From Thauera terpenica 58Eu (GTDB lineage Bacteria; Pseudomonadota; Gammaproteobacteria; Burkholderiales; Rhodocyclaceae): a stretch of DNA of 64,000 bases. This document shows, piece after piece, positions 1 through 9,522 of this stretch. Under the pieces are notes generated by a model, which did not search any database, was not told the origin of the DNA, and worked only from the letters and a program-made list of their open reading frames with translations. A program made the translations under genes and the position numbers. Location: contig NZ_ATJV01000024.1 in assembly GCF_000443165.1 (NCBI RefSeq), positions 1-64,000 of the forward strand. Direction: 5' to 3'. The first letter of the stretch is position 1; each line of letters opens with the position of its first letter.

Positions 1-268
1 CTTCGCTCGCGCTGCCATGCTCGACCTCAAACCGTCAGGAAGTCCGGCGCCGCCGGGATGGATGACATTTTATTGCACCAACGCCCCATTTTTACATCCT
101 TTATTCAGTGTCTGGATGCGTGCCACGATGAATAAACCGTTTTGAGATAAAGCGCCGCTCAGGCTGCGATGATGGGAATTCTACACGCCGAGTGTGCCAT
201 GCGGCCTGCGCCTCCTGGGGCGCACCAGGCAATTCGCTCAAATCCCGCATCGAGAAGCATCCAGATCG
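1..268. other. Left-edge non-coding region, possible start of a minus-strand gene
   Basis: No complete gene is visible here. On the minus strand an ATG at position 18 has a GAGG six bases upstream and reads M-A-A-R-A-K before leaving the window, so a gene may start here and run off the left edge. The stretch 60-150 is AT-richer than the surroundings, as expected for a promoter region. Six codons are too few to name a product. Confidence 0.3.
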
Positions 269-775
269 TCACTCTCCCGGCCACTCCCCAAACCACTCAA
301 TCAGACTTCGCGACTCACCCGTCGCCATCAGACCGCGATCAATCGCATCGTGATTGCCCCACACCACGTCGGCCAGTTCGCCCTGCGCCACGCTCGCCTC
401 GATTTCTGCGCAATACAGTCCCTTGTCGCGCTGAACGTAGAAGCCGTAGCTGCGGCAGGCGACGGGGCGATGCGCATACACCGGACAGGCCCCGCTCTCG
501 CGCTCCAGCATCGGACACACGACCGCCCCCGGCGCCGCATCAGACAGTGCCGCCACCGCGCGGCGGATTTCCTGCAGCCGGCGGGCATCGAGCAGTTGCA
601 GGCCCTGCTTGAGCACATCCCATTCCGTCGCAGTCAGCTGCGGCACAGCGGCCAGTTGGCGGCAGCAATGGTCGCAGCCCTTGCTGCACGGCCAATCGGG
701 GCGGTGTGCCCGAATCGCGCTCACGCGGGCGTCGATATCAGTGTGGAGTTGAAACAGGACAGTGGCGTTATGCAT
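269..775 (-). CDS. YkgJ-family cysteine-cluster protein
   Basis: A 168-residue cytoplasmic protein with a dense N-terminal metal-type cluster C-x3-C-x2-C-C near residues 30-38. Further Cys follow in the [12 protein letters not shown] and ACRSYG segments in the middle. This is the signature of the YkgJ (zinc- or iron-chelating) family, whose biochemical role is not established. I chose the ATG at 775 over a TTG two codons upstream; neither has a strong ribosome binding site. It lies on the same strand as malate synthase upstream, but a strong hairpin separates them, so it is probably transcribed separately. The family assignment is good; the function is unknown. Confidence 0.85.
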   Translation of the reverse strand: MHNATVLFQLHTDIDARVSAIRAHRPDWPCSKGCDHCCRQLAAVPQLTATEWDVLKQGLQLLDARRLQEIRRAVAALSDAAPGAVVCPMLERESGACPVYAHRPVACRSYGFYVQRDKGLYCAEIEASVAQGELADVVWGNHDAIDRGLMATGESRSLIEWFGEWPGE

Positions 776-805
776 GATCAAGGTCGAGAGACAGGCTTGG
801 GTGCT

Positions 806-846
806 GGAAACAACAACGCCGGCACGAAGCCGGCGTTGTTGTTTCC
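806..846 (-). terminator. Terminator hairpin downstream of glcB
   Basis: A perfect 18-bp inverted repeat (806-823 with 829-846) with a 5-nt loop lies between the glcB stop at 862 and the next minus-strand gene. The distal arm read on the minus strand ends in a T-rich GTTGTTGTTT. It fits the glcB terminator, although there is no long U tract after the stem. Confidence 0.75.
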
Positions 847-861
847 GCGACAGCGAGCGGA

Positions 862-3045
862 TCAGGCGCCAAATTTGGCCTTGAACACCTGACGATAGTG
901 GTGCAGCAGCGGCTCGGTGTAGCCACTGGGCTGGGCGCGGCCTTCGAAGATCAGCGCCCGTGCTGCCGTGTAGGCAACCGAATCATCGACGTTAGGCGCC
1001 ATCGGACGATAGGCGGCGTCGCCCGCGTTCTGGCCATCGACCACTGCCGCCATGCGGCGCAGCGTGGCATCGACCTGCTCGGCCGTGACCACGCCGTGGC
1101 GCAGCCAGTTGGCAATGTGCTGGCTGGAGATGCGCAGGGTGGCGCGGTCTTCCATCAAGCCAATGTCGTTGATGTCGGGCACCTTCGAGCAGCCCACGCC
1201 CTGCTCCACCCAGCGCACCACGTAGCCAAGGATGCCCTGGCAGTTGTTGTCCAGTTCCTGCTGGCGCTCTTCGGCGCTCCAGTCGGCGCTCGCGGCGACC
1301 GGCACGGTGAGCAAGCCGGTGAGCAGCGCGTCGCGCTCGGCGGCGAGATCGATCTTTTCCATCTCCTGCTGCACGGCGGCGACATCGACCTGGTGATAGT
1401 GCAGCGCGTGCAGCGTGGCGCCGGTGGGCGACGGCACCCAGGCGGTGTTGGCGCCGGCCTTGGGGTGGGCGATCTTCTGCTCCAGCATCGCCGCCATCAG
1501 GTCGGGCATGGCCCACATGCCCTTGCCGATCTGGGCCTTGCCGCGCAGGCCGGCGCTGAGGCCGACGAGCACGTTGTTGCGCTCGTAGGCCTGAATCCAG
1601 GCGCTGCTCTTCATGTCGCCCTTGCGGATCATCGGGCCCGCTTCCATCGCGGTGTGCATCTCGTCGCCGGTGCGGTCGAGGAAGCCGGTGTTGATGAAGG
1701 CGACGCGACTCCTGGCCGCGGCGATGCAGGCCATCAGGTTGATCGAGGTGCGACGCTCCTCGTCCATGATGCCCACCTTCATGGTGTGGCGCGGCAGGCC
1801 AAGCAGGTCTTCGACGCGCGCGAACAACTCGTCGGCAAAGGCGACTTCGGCCGGGCCGTGCATCTTCGGCTTGACGATGTACATGCTGCCGGTGCGTGAA
1901 TTGCCGCGGCGCTTGAGGTCGTGCATCGACGCCAGGGTGGTGACGACGCCGTCGAGAATGCCTTCGGGGATCTCATTGCCCTCGCCATCGATGATGGCGG
2001 GGTTGGTCATCAGGTGGCCAACGTTGCGGATGAAGAGCAGCGAGCGTCCGTGCAGGCGCAGCGTGCCGCCGTCGACGGCGGTGTATTCGCGGTCGGCGTT
2101 GAGGCTGCGGGTGATGGTCTGGCCACCCTTTTGCAGATTCTCGGTGAGCGTGCCCTGCATCAGGCCCAGCCAGTTGCGATAGACCTCGACCTTGTCGTCG
2201 GCGTCGACCGCCGCAATCGAATCCTCGCAGTCCATGATGGTGGACACGGCCGCTTCCAGCACCAGATCGTTGATGCCGGCGGCGTCGGTCTTGCCAATGG
2301 CGCCATTGCGGTCGATCCGGACGTCGATATGCAGGCCGTTGTTCTTCAGCAGCAGCGCGCTCGGCGCGGCGGCATCGCCCTGGTAGCCGACGAATTTCTC
2401 GGGCTGCTGCAGGCCGACCTTGCTGCCGCTCTTGAGCGTCACCACCAGCTTGCCATCGACCACCGCATAGGCGCTCGAATCCGCATGCGAAGCACCGGCC
2501 AGCGGCGCGGCCTGGTCAAGCACATTGCGCGCAAAGGCAACGACCTTGGCGCCACGCACCGGGTTGTAGCCCTTGGTGATCTCGGCCCCGTCGGACTCCG
2601 GGATGGCGTCGGTGCCGTAGAGCGCGTCGTACAGCGAACCCCAGCGTGCGTTGGCGGCATTGAGTGCGTAACGCGCGTTCATCACCGGCACGACCAACTG
2701 CGGGCCGGCCTGGCTCGACAGCTCACTGTCCACGTTGGCGGTGTCCACCTTCACCCCGGCCGGCTGCGGCAGCAGGTAACCGATGGACTCGAGGAAGGCG
2801 CGGTAGGCGGCCATGTCGGCGACCGGGCCGGGATGGGCACGATGCCACTGATCCAGTTCGGTCTGCAGACGGTCGCGCTCGGCGAGCAGGGCGCGATTCT
2901 TGGGGGCGAGATCGTGTACCAGCGCATCGAAGCCCTTCCAGAACGCGGCGACATCCACGCCCGTGCCCGGCAGGGCCTCTTCTTCGATGAAACGCTTCAA
3001 ATTCGCGGCCACCTGCAGGCGGTGGCAGTTCGTTCTCTCGGTCAT
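862..3045 (-). CDS. glcB: Malate synthase G
   Basis: Condenses glyoxylate with acetyl-CoA to malate, in the glyoxylate shunt or glycolate use. The protein is 727 residues, the usual length of the monomeric G isoform (about 720) rather than the ~530-residue A isoform. Family hallmarks are visible: the MDCEDSI segment, GIMDEERRT with the catalytic/Mg-binding Glu, GFLDRTGDE with the metal-binding Asp, and [11 protein letters not shown] near the C-terminus with the catalytic Asp. The ATG at 3045 follows a GAGAGAG element at good spacing; a GTG three codons upstream is less likely. No isocitrate lyase or glycolate oxidase gene is adjacent. The upstream region carries two inverted repeats that may be operators. 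Confidence 0.95.
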   Translation of the reverse strand: MTERTNCHRLQVAANLKRFIEEEALPGTGVDVAAFWKGFDALVHDLAPKNRALLAERDRLQTELDQWHRAHPGPVADMAAYRAFLESIGYLLPQPAGVKVDTANVDSELSSQAGPQLVVPVMNARYALNAANARWGSLYDALYGTDAIPESDGAEITKGYNPVRGAKVVAFARNVLDQAAPLAGASHADSSAYAVVDGKLVVTLKSGSKVGLQQPEKFVGYQGDAAAPSALLLKNNGLHIDVRIDRNGAIGKTDAAGINDLVLEAAVSTIMDCEDSIAAVDADDKVEVYRNWLGLMQGTLTENLQKGGQTITRSLNADREYTAVDGGTLRLHGRSLLFIRNVGHLMTNPAIIDGEGNEIPEGILDGVVTTLASMHDLKRRGNSRTGSMYIVKPKMHGPAEVAFADELFARVEDLLGLPRHTMKVGIMDEERRTSINLMACIAAARSRVAFINTGFLDRTGDEMHTAMEAGPMIRKGDMKSSAWIQAYERNNVLVGLSAGLRGKAQIGKGMWAMPDLMAAMLEQKIAHPKAGANTAWVPSPTGATLHALHYHQVDVAAVQQEMEKIDLAAERDALLTGLLTVPVAASADWSAEERQQELDNNCQGILGYVVRWVEQGVGCSKVPDINDIGLMEDRATLRISSQHIANWLRHGVVTAEQVDATLRRMAAVVDGQNAGDAAYRPMAPNVDDSVAYTAARALIFEGRAQPSGYTEPLLHHYRQVFKAKFGA

Positions 3046-3128
3046 GGTACGCACTCTCTCGAATCATTCAGGGGAAACCGGCGCGTGCAAATATTATGCA
3101 GCGCGGGCGACCGCGAGGATGCGACCGT

Positions 3129-3172
3129 TTTGCCCTTGGGTCAAGACTACAGGGCAAAGTCTTCTATAAGAC
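3129..3172. promoter_or_regulatory. Two inverted repeats upstream of glcB
   Basis: A perfect 8-bp inverted repeat TTTGCCCT-N14-AGGGCAAA (3129-3158) is directly abutted by a second one, GTCTT-N4-AAGAC (3159-3172). They lie 84-127 bases upstream of the glcB ATG. A TTGACC that could serve as a minus-strand -35 box sits in the spacer of the first repeat, without a convincing -10. The arrangement looks like operator sites for a regulator of glyoxylate metabolism. The regulator is not identifiable from the sequence. Confidence 0.45.
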
Positions 3173-3242
3173 AAAAGATATATTGACTGAAATAATGGGG
3201 GTTGATGCGCGTGGGCCGCGCTGAGTGGGTCTCGCCCACGGG

Positions 3243-4811
3243 TCAATCCACCACCGTGAGCACCTCATTCGCGCCCGTGCGCCCGGTCGGCGGCCGCAGC
3301 AAGAACACCAGCGGCACCGCCGCCAGCGTGACCCACATCATCAGGCGGAAGTCCTGCAGATAAGCCAGCATCGCCGCCTGGCGCGTCACTTCAGCATTGA
3401 TTGCCGCCAGCCCCTGCGGCGAACTGAGGCTGTAGGCGCCGGCCTCGATCGCCTGTCTGAGGGGCAGGCTGAAGGGGTTGATATAGTCGGCAAATGTGGC
3501 GTGATTGGCCTGCAGACGCTGGGCAAAGTAGGTCATTGCGATCGAGATGCCTATGCTGCTGCCAATATTGCGCATCAGGCTGAACAGCGCCGTGCCTTCG
3601 TTGCGGTAGCGCACCTCCAGCGATGAGAAGGTGGTGGCGGCGAGCGGCACGAAGATCAGACCGAGGCCAAAACCCTGGCCCACCCCGGTCCAGACAATGT
3701 CCCAGGCGTCGATATTGGCGTTGAAGCGGGTCATCTCCCACAGTGAGAAGCTGGTGAGCAGAAGGCCGAACAAGATCATGTGGCGCACATCCACCCGTCC
3801 CATGAGCCGACCAACGAGCATCATCGCCACCATCGTGCCCATCCCGCGCGGCGCGAGCAGAAAGCCGACATCGATCACCGGGTAACCGAGCAGGCTTTGC
3901 AGGAAAGGCGGCAGCAAGGCCATGGTGGTGAGCAAGATCAGCCCGACGACGAAGATCATCACCAGGCCGACACTGAAGTTGCGATCCTTGAACAGCCCGG
4001 GCTCGATGAAGGGCTGGTCGTGGGTGAAGATATGGACGACAAACAGATACAGGGCAAAACCCGCGAGCAGCGCCTCGATGATGATCTCCAGGCTGGCGAA
4101 CCAGTCGAGCAACTGGCCACGATCGAGCAGCATCTGCAGCGCACCGATGCTCAGGCTGAGCAAGGCAAAACCGAGCAGGTCGAAGCGCCGCTTGTGGTCA
4201 CGCGGCGTCTCGCGTACGAAGGCGGCGATTCCGATCCAGGCCAGCAGGCCCAGGGGCAGGTTGATGTAGAACACCCAGCGCCAGCTGTAGTACTCGGTGA
4301 GCCAACCGCCCAGCGTGGGGCCGAGGATGGGGCCCACCATCACACCCACACCCCACATCGCCATCGCCTTGCCATGGCCTTCGGGTGGGTAGGTGTCGAG
4401 CAGCACCGCTTGCGACAGGGGCACGAGGCTGGCACCAAAAATCCCTTGCAGGAGACGAAATCCCACGATCTCGGGCAGGCTTTGCGCCGCGCCGCAGAGC
4501 ATCGATGCGAGCGTGAAGCCGACTATCGACCACATGAAAACACGCTTGCGACCCCAGCGTGCGGTGACAAAGCCGGTCAGCGGCATGAAGATGGCGGAGG
4601 CGACGATATAAGACGTCAGCACCCAGGAGATCTGATCCTGGGTCGCGCCCATCGTGCCCTGCATGTGCGGCAAGGCGACGTTGGCGATGGTCATGTCCAG
4701 CGCCTGGATAACGGTCGCCAGCATCACCGAAAGCGTGATCCAGGTGCGCCTGGCGCTGTCCGGCTCGATAGTGGAGGCTGGAATCGCTGCCAGGCCTGCG
4801 CTCGCACTCAC
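3243..4811 (-). CDS. emrB: EmrB-type DHA2 MFS drug efflux permease
   Basis: Inner-membrane proton-driven multidrug exporter of the 14-TM DHA2 (EmrB/QacA) family, expected to work with the adjacent EmrA adaptor and an outer-membrane channel. From the GTG at 4811 it is 522 residues, the usual EmrB length. It begins near ARRTWITLSVMLATV followed by the TM1 motif LDMTIANVALPHM, and has an RWGRK loop after TM2 and a GPILGPTLGG motif in TM5. The GTG lies 10 nt beyond the emrA stop. An upstream ATG at 4880 would overlap emrA by 59 nt. Neither start has a clear Shine-Dalgarno sequence. It is the third gene of marR-emrA-emrB. Confidence 0.92.
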   Translation of the reverse strand: MSASAGLAAIPASTIEPDSARRTWITLSVMLATVIQALDMTIANVALPHMQGTMGATQDQISWVLTSYIVASAIFMPLTGFVTARWGRKRVFMWSIVGFTLASMLCGAAQSLPEIVGFRLLQGIFGASLVPLSQAVLLDTYPPEGHGKAMAMWGVGVMVGPILGPTLGGWLTEYYSWRWVFYINLPLGLLAWIGIAAFVRETPRDHKRRFDLLGFALLSLSIGALQMLLDRGQLLDWFASLEIIIEALLAGFALYLFVVHIFTHDQPFIEPGLFKDRNFSVGLVMIFVVGLILLTTMALLPPFLQSLLGYPVIDVGFLLAPRGMGTMVAMMLVGRLMGRVDVRHMILFGLLLTSFSLWEMTRFNANIDAWDIVWTGVGQGFGLGLIFVPLAATTFSSLEVRYRNEGTALFSLMRNIGSSIGISIAMTYFAQRLQANHATFADYINPFSLPLRQAIEAGAYSLSSPQGLAAINAEVTRQAAMLAYLQDFRLMMWVTLAAVPLVFLLRPPTGRTGANEVLTVVD

Positions 4812-4821
4812 GGCAGGGGGC

Positions 4822-5907
4822 TCAGAGCATGTAGCCGAACAGGCGGCGGCGATGACCGGTGTCGATCTCGACCACCGCACTCAGACCGGCGCGCAAGATG
4901 GGCTGGTCGGGCGTGAGCTCGAGCTTGATCCGCACCGGGACGCGCTGCGCGATCTTGACCCAGTTGCCGGTCGCATTCTGCGCCGGAATCACCGAGAACT
5001 CGGCGCCGGTCGCCGGGCTCAAGCTGTCCACCGTGCCCTTCCATTTCACGTCGGGATAGGTGTCGATATGAATGCTGACGGCTTGTCCGGGATGGACATG
5101 GGTGAGATCGGTTTCCGGAAAATTGGCCTCGATCCAGGCGCCCTCACTCGCCACCAGGGCCATCGTGGTCGCGCCCACGGCAGCGAACTGCCCCAGCTTG
5201 GGTGGCCTGCTCACCACCCCGGCCAGGGAGGCACGCACCTCGACACGCGCCAGATCCAGCCTGGCCTGATCAAGTTCGGCCTGCGCGCCCAGCACCGCAG
5301 GGTGGCTGTCGACCGGCGCGTCGACGCTGCCGCCCAGGGTTTCGGCGATACGTTTCAGATCCTGTTGCAGGGTGCTGATTTGCTGTTCGGCCAGATCGCT
5401 GGCCTGCTTCGCGTCATCGAAGCGCGACGAGGAGATGAAGCTGCGCGCCACCAGATCGGCCTGACGCTGCTGATCCTTGCGCGCAAAGGCGTAACGGGTT
5501 CGCGCCAGGACGATCTCGGCCTGCTTCTCGTGAAACTCCGCCTTCATCGCCGCGAGGTCGATGCGGACCTGCGCCAGCTTCGCTGCGGCCTTGGACACTG
5601 CGACCTCGAACGGCGCCGGGTCGATGCGAAACAGCGCCTGCCCGGCGCTGACGGCCTGGTTCTCGCGGATCAGCACTTCGGTGATCGTCCCCGCCACTTC
5701 GGCGCTGACCGGCACCAGATCGGCCTTGACGTAGGCATTGTCGGTTTCGACCATGCGCCCACCGCGCAGATAGATGCCGCCGACGATCAGCGCGACGATC
5801 AGCGGCACCACGAGCAGCAGGATCAGCCGCTTCAGACCGCGCGCGGACGACGCGGGGGCTGCGGCCGAAGCGGGAACGGGATCGCCGTGGCTTTCAACAG
5901 TGCTCAT
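4822..5907 (-). CDS. emrA: EmrA-type HlyD-family periplasmic adaptor
   Basis: Membrane-fusion subunit linking EmrB to an outer-membrane channel. The 361 residues comprise a short cytosolic tail, one TM helix (about 26-47, LLLVVPLIVALIVGG), a split lipoyl domain (VETDNAYVKAD and VSAEVAGTITEV), a long alpha-helical hairpin (roughly 110-210), and a beta-barrel region with ETDLTHVHPGQAV. The DNAYVKAD motif is typical of EmrA-like adaptors. It sits between marR and emrB, all on the minus strand with short gaps. No TolC-like gene lies nearby, so a channel must be encoded elsewhere. Confidence 0.92.
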   Translation of the reverse strand: MSTVESHGDPVPASAAAPASSARGLKRLILLLVVPLIVALIVGGIYLRGGRMVETDNAYVKADLVPVSAEVAGTITEVLIRENQAVSAGQALFRIDPAPFEVAVSKAAAKLAQVRIDLAAMKAEFHEKQAEIVLARTRYAFARKDQQRQADLVARSFISSSRFDDAKQASDLAEQQISTLQQDLKRIAETLGGSVDAPVDSHPAVLGAQAELDQARLDLARVEVRASLAGVVSRPPKLGQFAAVGATTMALVASEGAWIEANFPETDLTHVHPGQAVSIHIDTYPDVKWKGTVDSLSPATGAEFSVIPAQNATGNWVKIAQRVPVRIKLELTPDQPILRAGLSAVVEIDTGHRRRLFGYML

Positions 5908-5946
5908 TTGAGGGTGACTCCGGGGGTGGCTTGTGGTCGCCGCGCT

Positions 5947-6369
5947 TCAGCGCGAGCCCAGGTTGTCGCGCATCTTGGACAGCGCAAGGTGCAGGATCTC
6001 CGCTTGTTGCGGGTCCACGTCCTGCAAGGCAATGGCCCGGATCGCCGCGCCCGCCTCGTCGATCGCCGCCAGATGAGGTGCGGCCGCGGGGGTCAGAAAA
6101 ACCCGATACGCGCGCCGGTCGTTGGCGTCCGGACGGCGTTCGACCACACCGGAGACCGCCAGCTGATCGATCAGGCGCGCCAGCGTGATCGGCTGGACTT
6201 CGAGCGTTTCTGCCAGGTCGACCTGGCGCACGCCTTCATGACGCGCGATGTGAACGAGTGCACGCGCCTGCGCCAAGGTGAGAGGACTGCCCTCCATGCT
6301 GTGCTGAAAAGCACGCCGCAGCAGGCGCGAAACATCTCCCAGCAGGAAACCGAGACTGTCCGGACGCAC
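5947..6369 (-). CDS. MarR-family transcriptional regulator
   Basis: A 140-residue winged-helix regulator. The recognition segment VRQVDLAETLEVQPITLARLIDQL is followed by the wing motif with DRRAYRV, which contains the conserved D-R pair. It is the first gene of marR-emrA-emrB and probably represses its own operon until a phenolic or drug-like ligand binds, as in characterised MarR/EmrR systems. The start is a GTG at 6369: an in-frame stop lies about 40 nt upstream and no ATG intervenes. A good sigma70 promoter lies just upstream. Confidence 0.9.
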   Translation of the reverse strand: MRPDSLGFLLGDVSRLLRRAFQHSMEGSPLTLAQARALVHIARHEGVRQVDLAETLEVQPITLARLIDQLAVSGVVERRPDANDRRAYRVFLTPAAAPHLAAIDEAGAAIRAIALQDVDPQQAEILHLALSKMRDNLGSR

Positions 6370-6405
6370 TTCGCTGGCCTCGCATGCATTTAGTAGTCAG
6401 AGCTT

Positions 6406-6435
6406 ATTATATTTCTACCTTACGGGTTTGTTCAA
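6406..6435 (-). promoter_or_regulatory. Sigma70 promoter of marR-emrAB
   Basis: On the minus strand TTGAAC (6430-6435) and a perfect TATAAT (6406-6411) are separated by 18 bp, 37 bases upstream of the marR GTG. This is one of the best consensus promoters in the window. A MarR operator would be expected here, but I see no clear palindrome. Confidence 0.7.
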
Positions 6436-6535
6436 GCGCCAGGCTCTCACGCTGCAACTGCCCAATCAGGCAGTTCCTGGATTGCGATCAGCGCGCGCTA
6501 CGGTAGATGAAAGCCTGTTTCGGCTTCCGACTGTT

Positions 6536-7768
6536 TCATCGCCCCGCACGCACGCCGTACCCTCGCTCCATCTTCCACGCGGCCGCGCCCAGCAGCACGC
6601 CGAGCACCGCCGCCCCGACTGGCAACACGGCAGCCGACTCCCAGTCGCCGCGGCTGGCCACCAGTGCGGCAATCAGAGGCGGGCCGAGAAACTGGCCCAG
6701 ATTTGCAATCTGCATGCTCAGTCCCTGAAAAGTGCCGATCTGACGGGGCGTGCGAGCGATGACAGTCGAAGCCGACATGATGGACGAGGGAATCAGCCCG
6801 CCAACGAAGGAGACCCCGACGCACGCCAGATAACGCACGACATCGGGCAACAGGGGAGAGAACGCGGCGTACATGCACAAGCCGCTCAGCCCGCTTCCCA
6901 GCATCAGCAACTTGCCGCGCTCCACATTACGGCGCAGCAGGCTACCGCCGATGATGTTGCCCGGCACGTTGGCCAGCACCATGATGCAGGACAACAAGGC
7001 CACCCATTCCAGATCCAGCCCGCGCTGCTCGCGCAGAAAGCTGGGTAGCCACACGATCAGGGTGAAATGCTGTAGCGCCCAGGTTGCAAACAGCAGCCCG
7101 AGGGTCCACGCCAGCGGTTGACGCATGACCTCCCACGCCCCGGCCAGCCCCCCATCATCCTTGCCGTCGACCTCAGCCTCGGCGAAGTGATAGTGATGAC
7201 GTTGCAGGTATACCGCCAAGCCGCCCGTCGACAGAAGTGCGATCGAGAACCACCAGATCGCATGCCAGCCACCAAGCACCACCAGCCAGGGTGCCACGAT
7301 CATTACCAGGCCGATGCCCGCCGGCATGTAGGCAGCCCACACACTCAGCACAAAGCGCCGGTCCAGCGGCAGGCTTGCGGCCGACAGCAGGATGGGCGCC
7401 GACACCGCGACCGCCATGTAGCCCGCGCCCTCGATGACACGTGCAGCCAGAAGCAGGGGGAAAGCCGTCGCCAGCAGACTGCCCACACCGCCCACCAGGC
7501 CGAGTCCGATGCCAGCCAGGCAAAGTTTGAGGCCACCGATGCGACCAGCCGAAAAGCCGAAGATCACTGCCGAGGACATCGCGAGCAGGTTGATCGCCGA
7601 GGACAACCAGCCGGCTTCAAGCAGACTCAGGCCGAAGGCGTCGCGCAGGGGAGCGATCATGATCGACACCTTGCCGACATTGCTGGCCACGGCGATGCCA
7701 CACAGCACGGCAGCCGCTACCGCCAGCCATTGGGTGCGCGTACGCGGCGCACCTGCAGTGGTCCTCAT
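6536..7768 (-). CDS. MFS transporter, CynX/NimT-like
   Basis: A 410-residue, 12-TM major facilitator. The N-terminal half starts TQWLAVAAAVLCGIAV and has the SSAINLLAMSSAVIFGFSAG motif-A region with the short GRIGG loop; the C-terminal half has VLANVPGNIIGG and a TVIARTPRQIGTFQGL segment. The pattern resembles MFS carriers of the cyanate/nitroimidazole branch. The substrate cannot be told. The start was set at the ATG at 7768, close to the first TM helix. It is transcribed away from the FAA-hydrolase-family gene, so the pair could share a regulatory region and a catabolic role, which is inference. Confidence 0.82.
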   Translation of the reverse strand: MRTTAGAPRTRTQWLAVAAAVLCGIAVASNVGKVSIMIAPLRDAFGLSLLEAGWLSSAINLLAMSSAVIFGFSAGRIGGLKLCLAGIGLGLVGGVGSLLATAFPLLLAARVIEGAGYMAVAVSAPILLSAASLPLDRRFVLSVWAAYMPAGIGLVMIVAPWLVVLGGWHAIWWFSIALLSTGGLAVYLQRHHYHFAEAEVDGKDDGGLAGAWEVMRQPLAWTLGLLFATWALQHFTLIVWLPSFLREQRGLDLEWVALLSCIMVLANVPGNIIGGSLLRRNVERGKLLMLGSGLSGLCMYAAFSPLLPDVVRYLACVGVSFVGGLIPSSIMSASTVIARTPRQIGTFQGLSMQIANLGQFLGPPLIAALVASRGDWESAAVLPVGAAVLGVLLGAAAWKMERGYGVRAGR

Positions 7769-7886
7769 CGCAAGGCTCCCAAACCCGGCATCTGCTTCAT
7801 CCTGCAAAGGCAGCACTGGACGCATTCAGCGCGCGGGCTGCATTCTTCGCCCGATGATTGACCGATTGTCACTTGACGAGGCATTG

Positions 7887-8597
7887 ATGAACTCCATTCA
7901 TTACCTGTGGCCCACCGCCCCCATTGCTTCCCTCCCGGTCTACGGCAGCAATGCACGCCTGCCGGTGCGACGCATCTTCTGTGTCGGGCGCAACTATCAC
8001 GCCCACGCGCTCGAGATGGGTAATCCGATCGACAAGGCGACGATGCGCCCATTTTATTTTCTCAAGGACCCTGGCAGCCTGGTCGAATCCGGCGCCACCG
8101 TCCCCTACCCACCGGGAACGCGCAACTACCACTTCGAGATGGAGCTGGTGGTGGCCATTGGCGCGGAGGGTTTCAGGGTTGCACCAGCGCACGCCGGGCG
8201 TCTGGTCTACGGCTATGCCGCCGGCCTCGACATGACGCGCCGCGACCTGCAACAGATCGCGCGTGAGCAGGGTCGGCCCTGGGATCTGGGCAAGAACTTC
8301 GAGCAAGGCGCGGTGTGCGGTGAAATCGTACCCGCCACCGCGCTCGGTGTGCTCGACAAGGGCGGCATCGAGCTGGCTGTGAATGGTGAGACGAAGCAAC
8401 GCTCGGACCTGTCGCTGATGATCTGGAACATCAGCGAAATCATCGCCGATCTGTCTGCCTACTATCACCTGCAAGCGGGTGACCTGATTTACACCGGTAC
8501 ACCCGAAGGCGTGGGTGCGGTCCAGCCGGGCGACCGCATCACCGGCCATATCGACGGCGTGGGCGATGTCGTGCTGGATATCGGCGCGCCGGAATGA
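7887..8597 (+). CDS. Fumarylacetoacetate hydrolase family protein
   Basis: A 236-residue single-domain FAH-fold hydrolase. The conserved segments are IFCVGRNYHAHALEMG, the metal-ligand region NYHFEMELVVAIG, the GYAAGLDMTRRDLQ stretch, and the C-terminal DLIYTGTPEGVGAVQPGD. Small FAH proteins of this kind cleave carbon-carbon bonds in acylpyruvates such as fumarylpyruvate. The fumarylpyruvate hydrolase (NagK-like) reading is plausible, but no gentisate genes are nearby. The start at 7887 is supported by GAGG at 7878-7881. It is divergent from an MFS transporter. Confidence 0.88.
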   Translation: MNSIHYLWPTAPIASLPVYGSNARLPVRRIFCVGRNYHAHALEMGNPIDKATMRPFYFLKDPGSLVESGATVPYPPGTRNYHFEMELVVAIGAEGFRVAPAHAGRLVYGYAAGLDMTRRDLQQIAREQGRPWDLGKNFEQGAVCGEIVPATALGVLDKGGIELAVNGETKQRSDLSLMIWNISEIIADLSAYYHLQAGDLIYTGTPEGVGAVQPGDRITGHIDGVGDVVLDIGAPE

Positions 8598-8651
8598 GCT
8601 GGGACCAGGTTCGAAAACCGGCGGGCACAAGCAAGGCCCGGGGAGGAGCGC

Positions 8652-8864
8652 TCAGTCCTCCTTAGCTCGCACGTTCTTTTCCTTCTCGTCCGGCTCGATG
8701 CCCCAGTCACCGTGCATGTACCAGTCCTCGCCCAGCATCTCGGCCGGATGCATGGTGCGACCTGAGCCGTTGCCGCAGCCGAGGGCGTCGATCGAGCAAT
8801 ATTTGTCGCAGCCCCAGCAGATGCGCTCCGGATGCTTGGGGTGGAGGGGAAATTTCTTTGCCAT
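8652..8864 (-). CDS. DUF3079 protein
   Basis: A 70-residue small protein matching the DUF3079 family as I remember it. Its N-terminal half has HPKHPERICWGCDKYC and then LGCGNGSGRT, four Cys that could bind a metal; it ends in an acidic/basic tail. The ATG at 8864 has AGGA at good spacing, whereas an upstream in-frame start would add residues atypical of the family. It is convergent with the FAA hydrolase gene. Function is unknown; a Zn or Fe-S ligand role for the Cys is inference. Confidence 0.85.
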   Translation of the reverse strand: MAKKFPLHPKHPERICWGCDKYCSIDALGCGNGSGRTMHPAEMLGEDWYMHGDWGIEPDEKEKNVRAKED

Positions 8865-9009
8865 GTCTGTCCTGAAGCCAGAGGCTAAAGCTATACCCGA
8901 CAATTATAGTCAAGTATTGAGATAGCGCTTTGATGATCATCAACCCCGAATTTGTTAGGTGCTCATCGAGCGTCGGTCGCGGCGCCGCCACCGACGCGCT
9001 GCTGAAGAA

Positions 9010-9447
9010 TCAGCACAGTTCGCTGGCCACGAACTGCAGCGCCAGGCTGTAACCCAGGGTGCCGAAGCCCGCCATCACCGCAACGGCGATTCCCGACAGG
9101 TAGGAGTGGTGGCGAAAAGCCTCGCGTCTGTGCACGTTGGAAATGTGCACTTCGACAAAAGGAATATCGACGCCAGCGAAGGCATCACGAATGGCGATGC
9201 TGGTGTGGGTATAAGCGCCCGGATTGATGATCACGAAGCCGACGCCGTCGCTGCGCGCCTGGTGAATGCGATCGACGATGGCGCCCTCGTGATTGCTCTG
9301 GAAGCACTCCAGTGCAAGATCGAGGCCCTGCGCCTGCACGCGCAGACCATTTTCAAGCTCGGCGAGTGTGGTGGAACCATAGACATGCGGTTCGCGGCTG
9401 CCAAGCAGGTTGAGGTTGGGGCCGTTGATGAGGAGGACTTTGTGCAT
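9010..9447 (-). CDS. aroQ: Type II 3-dehydroquinate dehydratase
   Basis: Third step of the shikimate pathway, dehydration of 3-dehydroquinate. The 145-residue length is normal for the dodecameric type II enzyme. It begins [19 protein letters not shown] with the conserved NGPNLNLLG and the catalytic-loop Arg. It has [33 protein letters not shown] and the HHSYLSGIA segment. The start is at 9447; a longer frame to 9486 adds non-conserved residues. It stands alone rather than with accB-accC, which often follow aroQ in proteobacteria. Confidence 0.95.
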   Translation of the reverse strand: MHKVLLINGPNLNLLGSREPHVYGSTTLAELENGLRVQAQGLDLALECFQSNHEGAIVDRIHQARSDGVGFVIINPGAYTHTSIAIRDAFAGVDIPFVEVHISNVHRREAFRHHSYLSGIAVAVMAGFGTLGYSLALQFVASELC

Positions 9448-9522
9448 GCGCTGATGTTCCATCGAAGGACGCGCATGCGTCAACACGGACGATGAGCGGG
9501 CAGATTGCCGCCAGGGGGACGC

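Noticed and set aside
6370-6406. MarR operator palindrome in the marR leader
   Set aside because: The AT-rich stretch TTTAGTAG...CTTATTAT was compared as an inverted repeat and does not match well enough.
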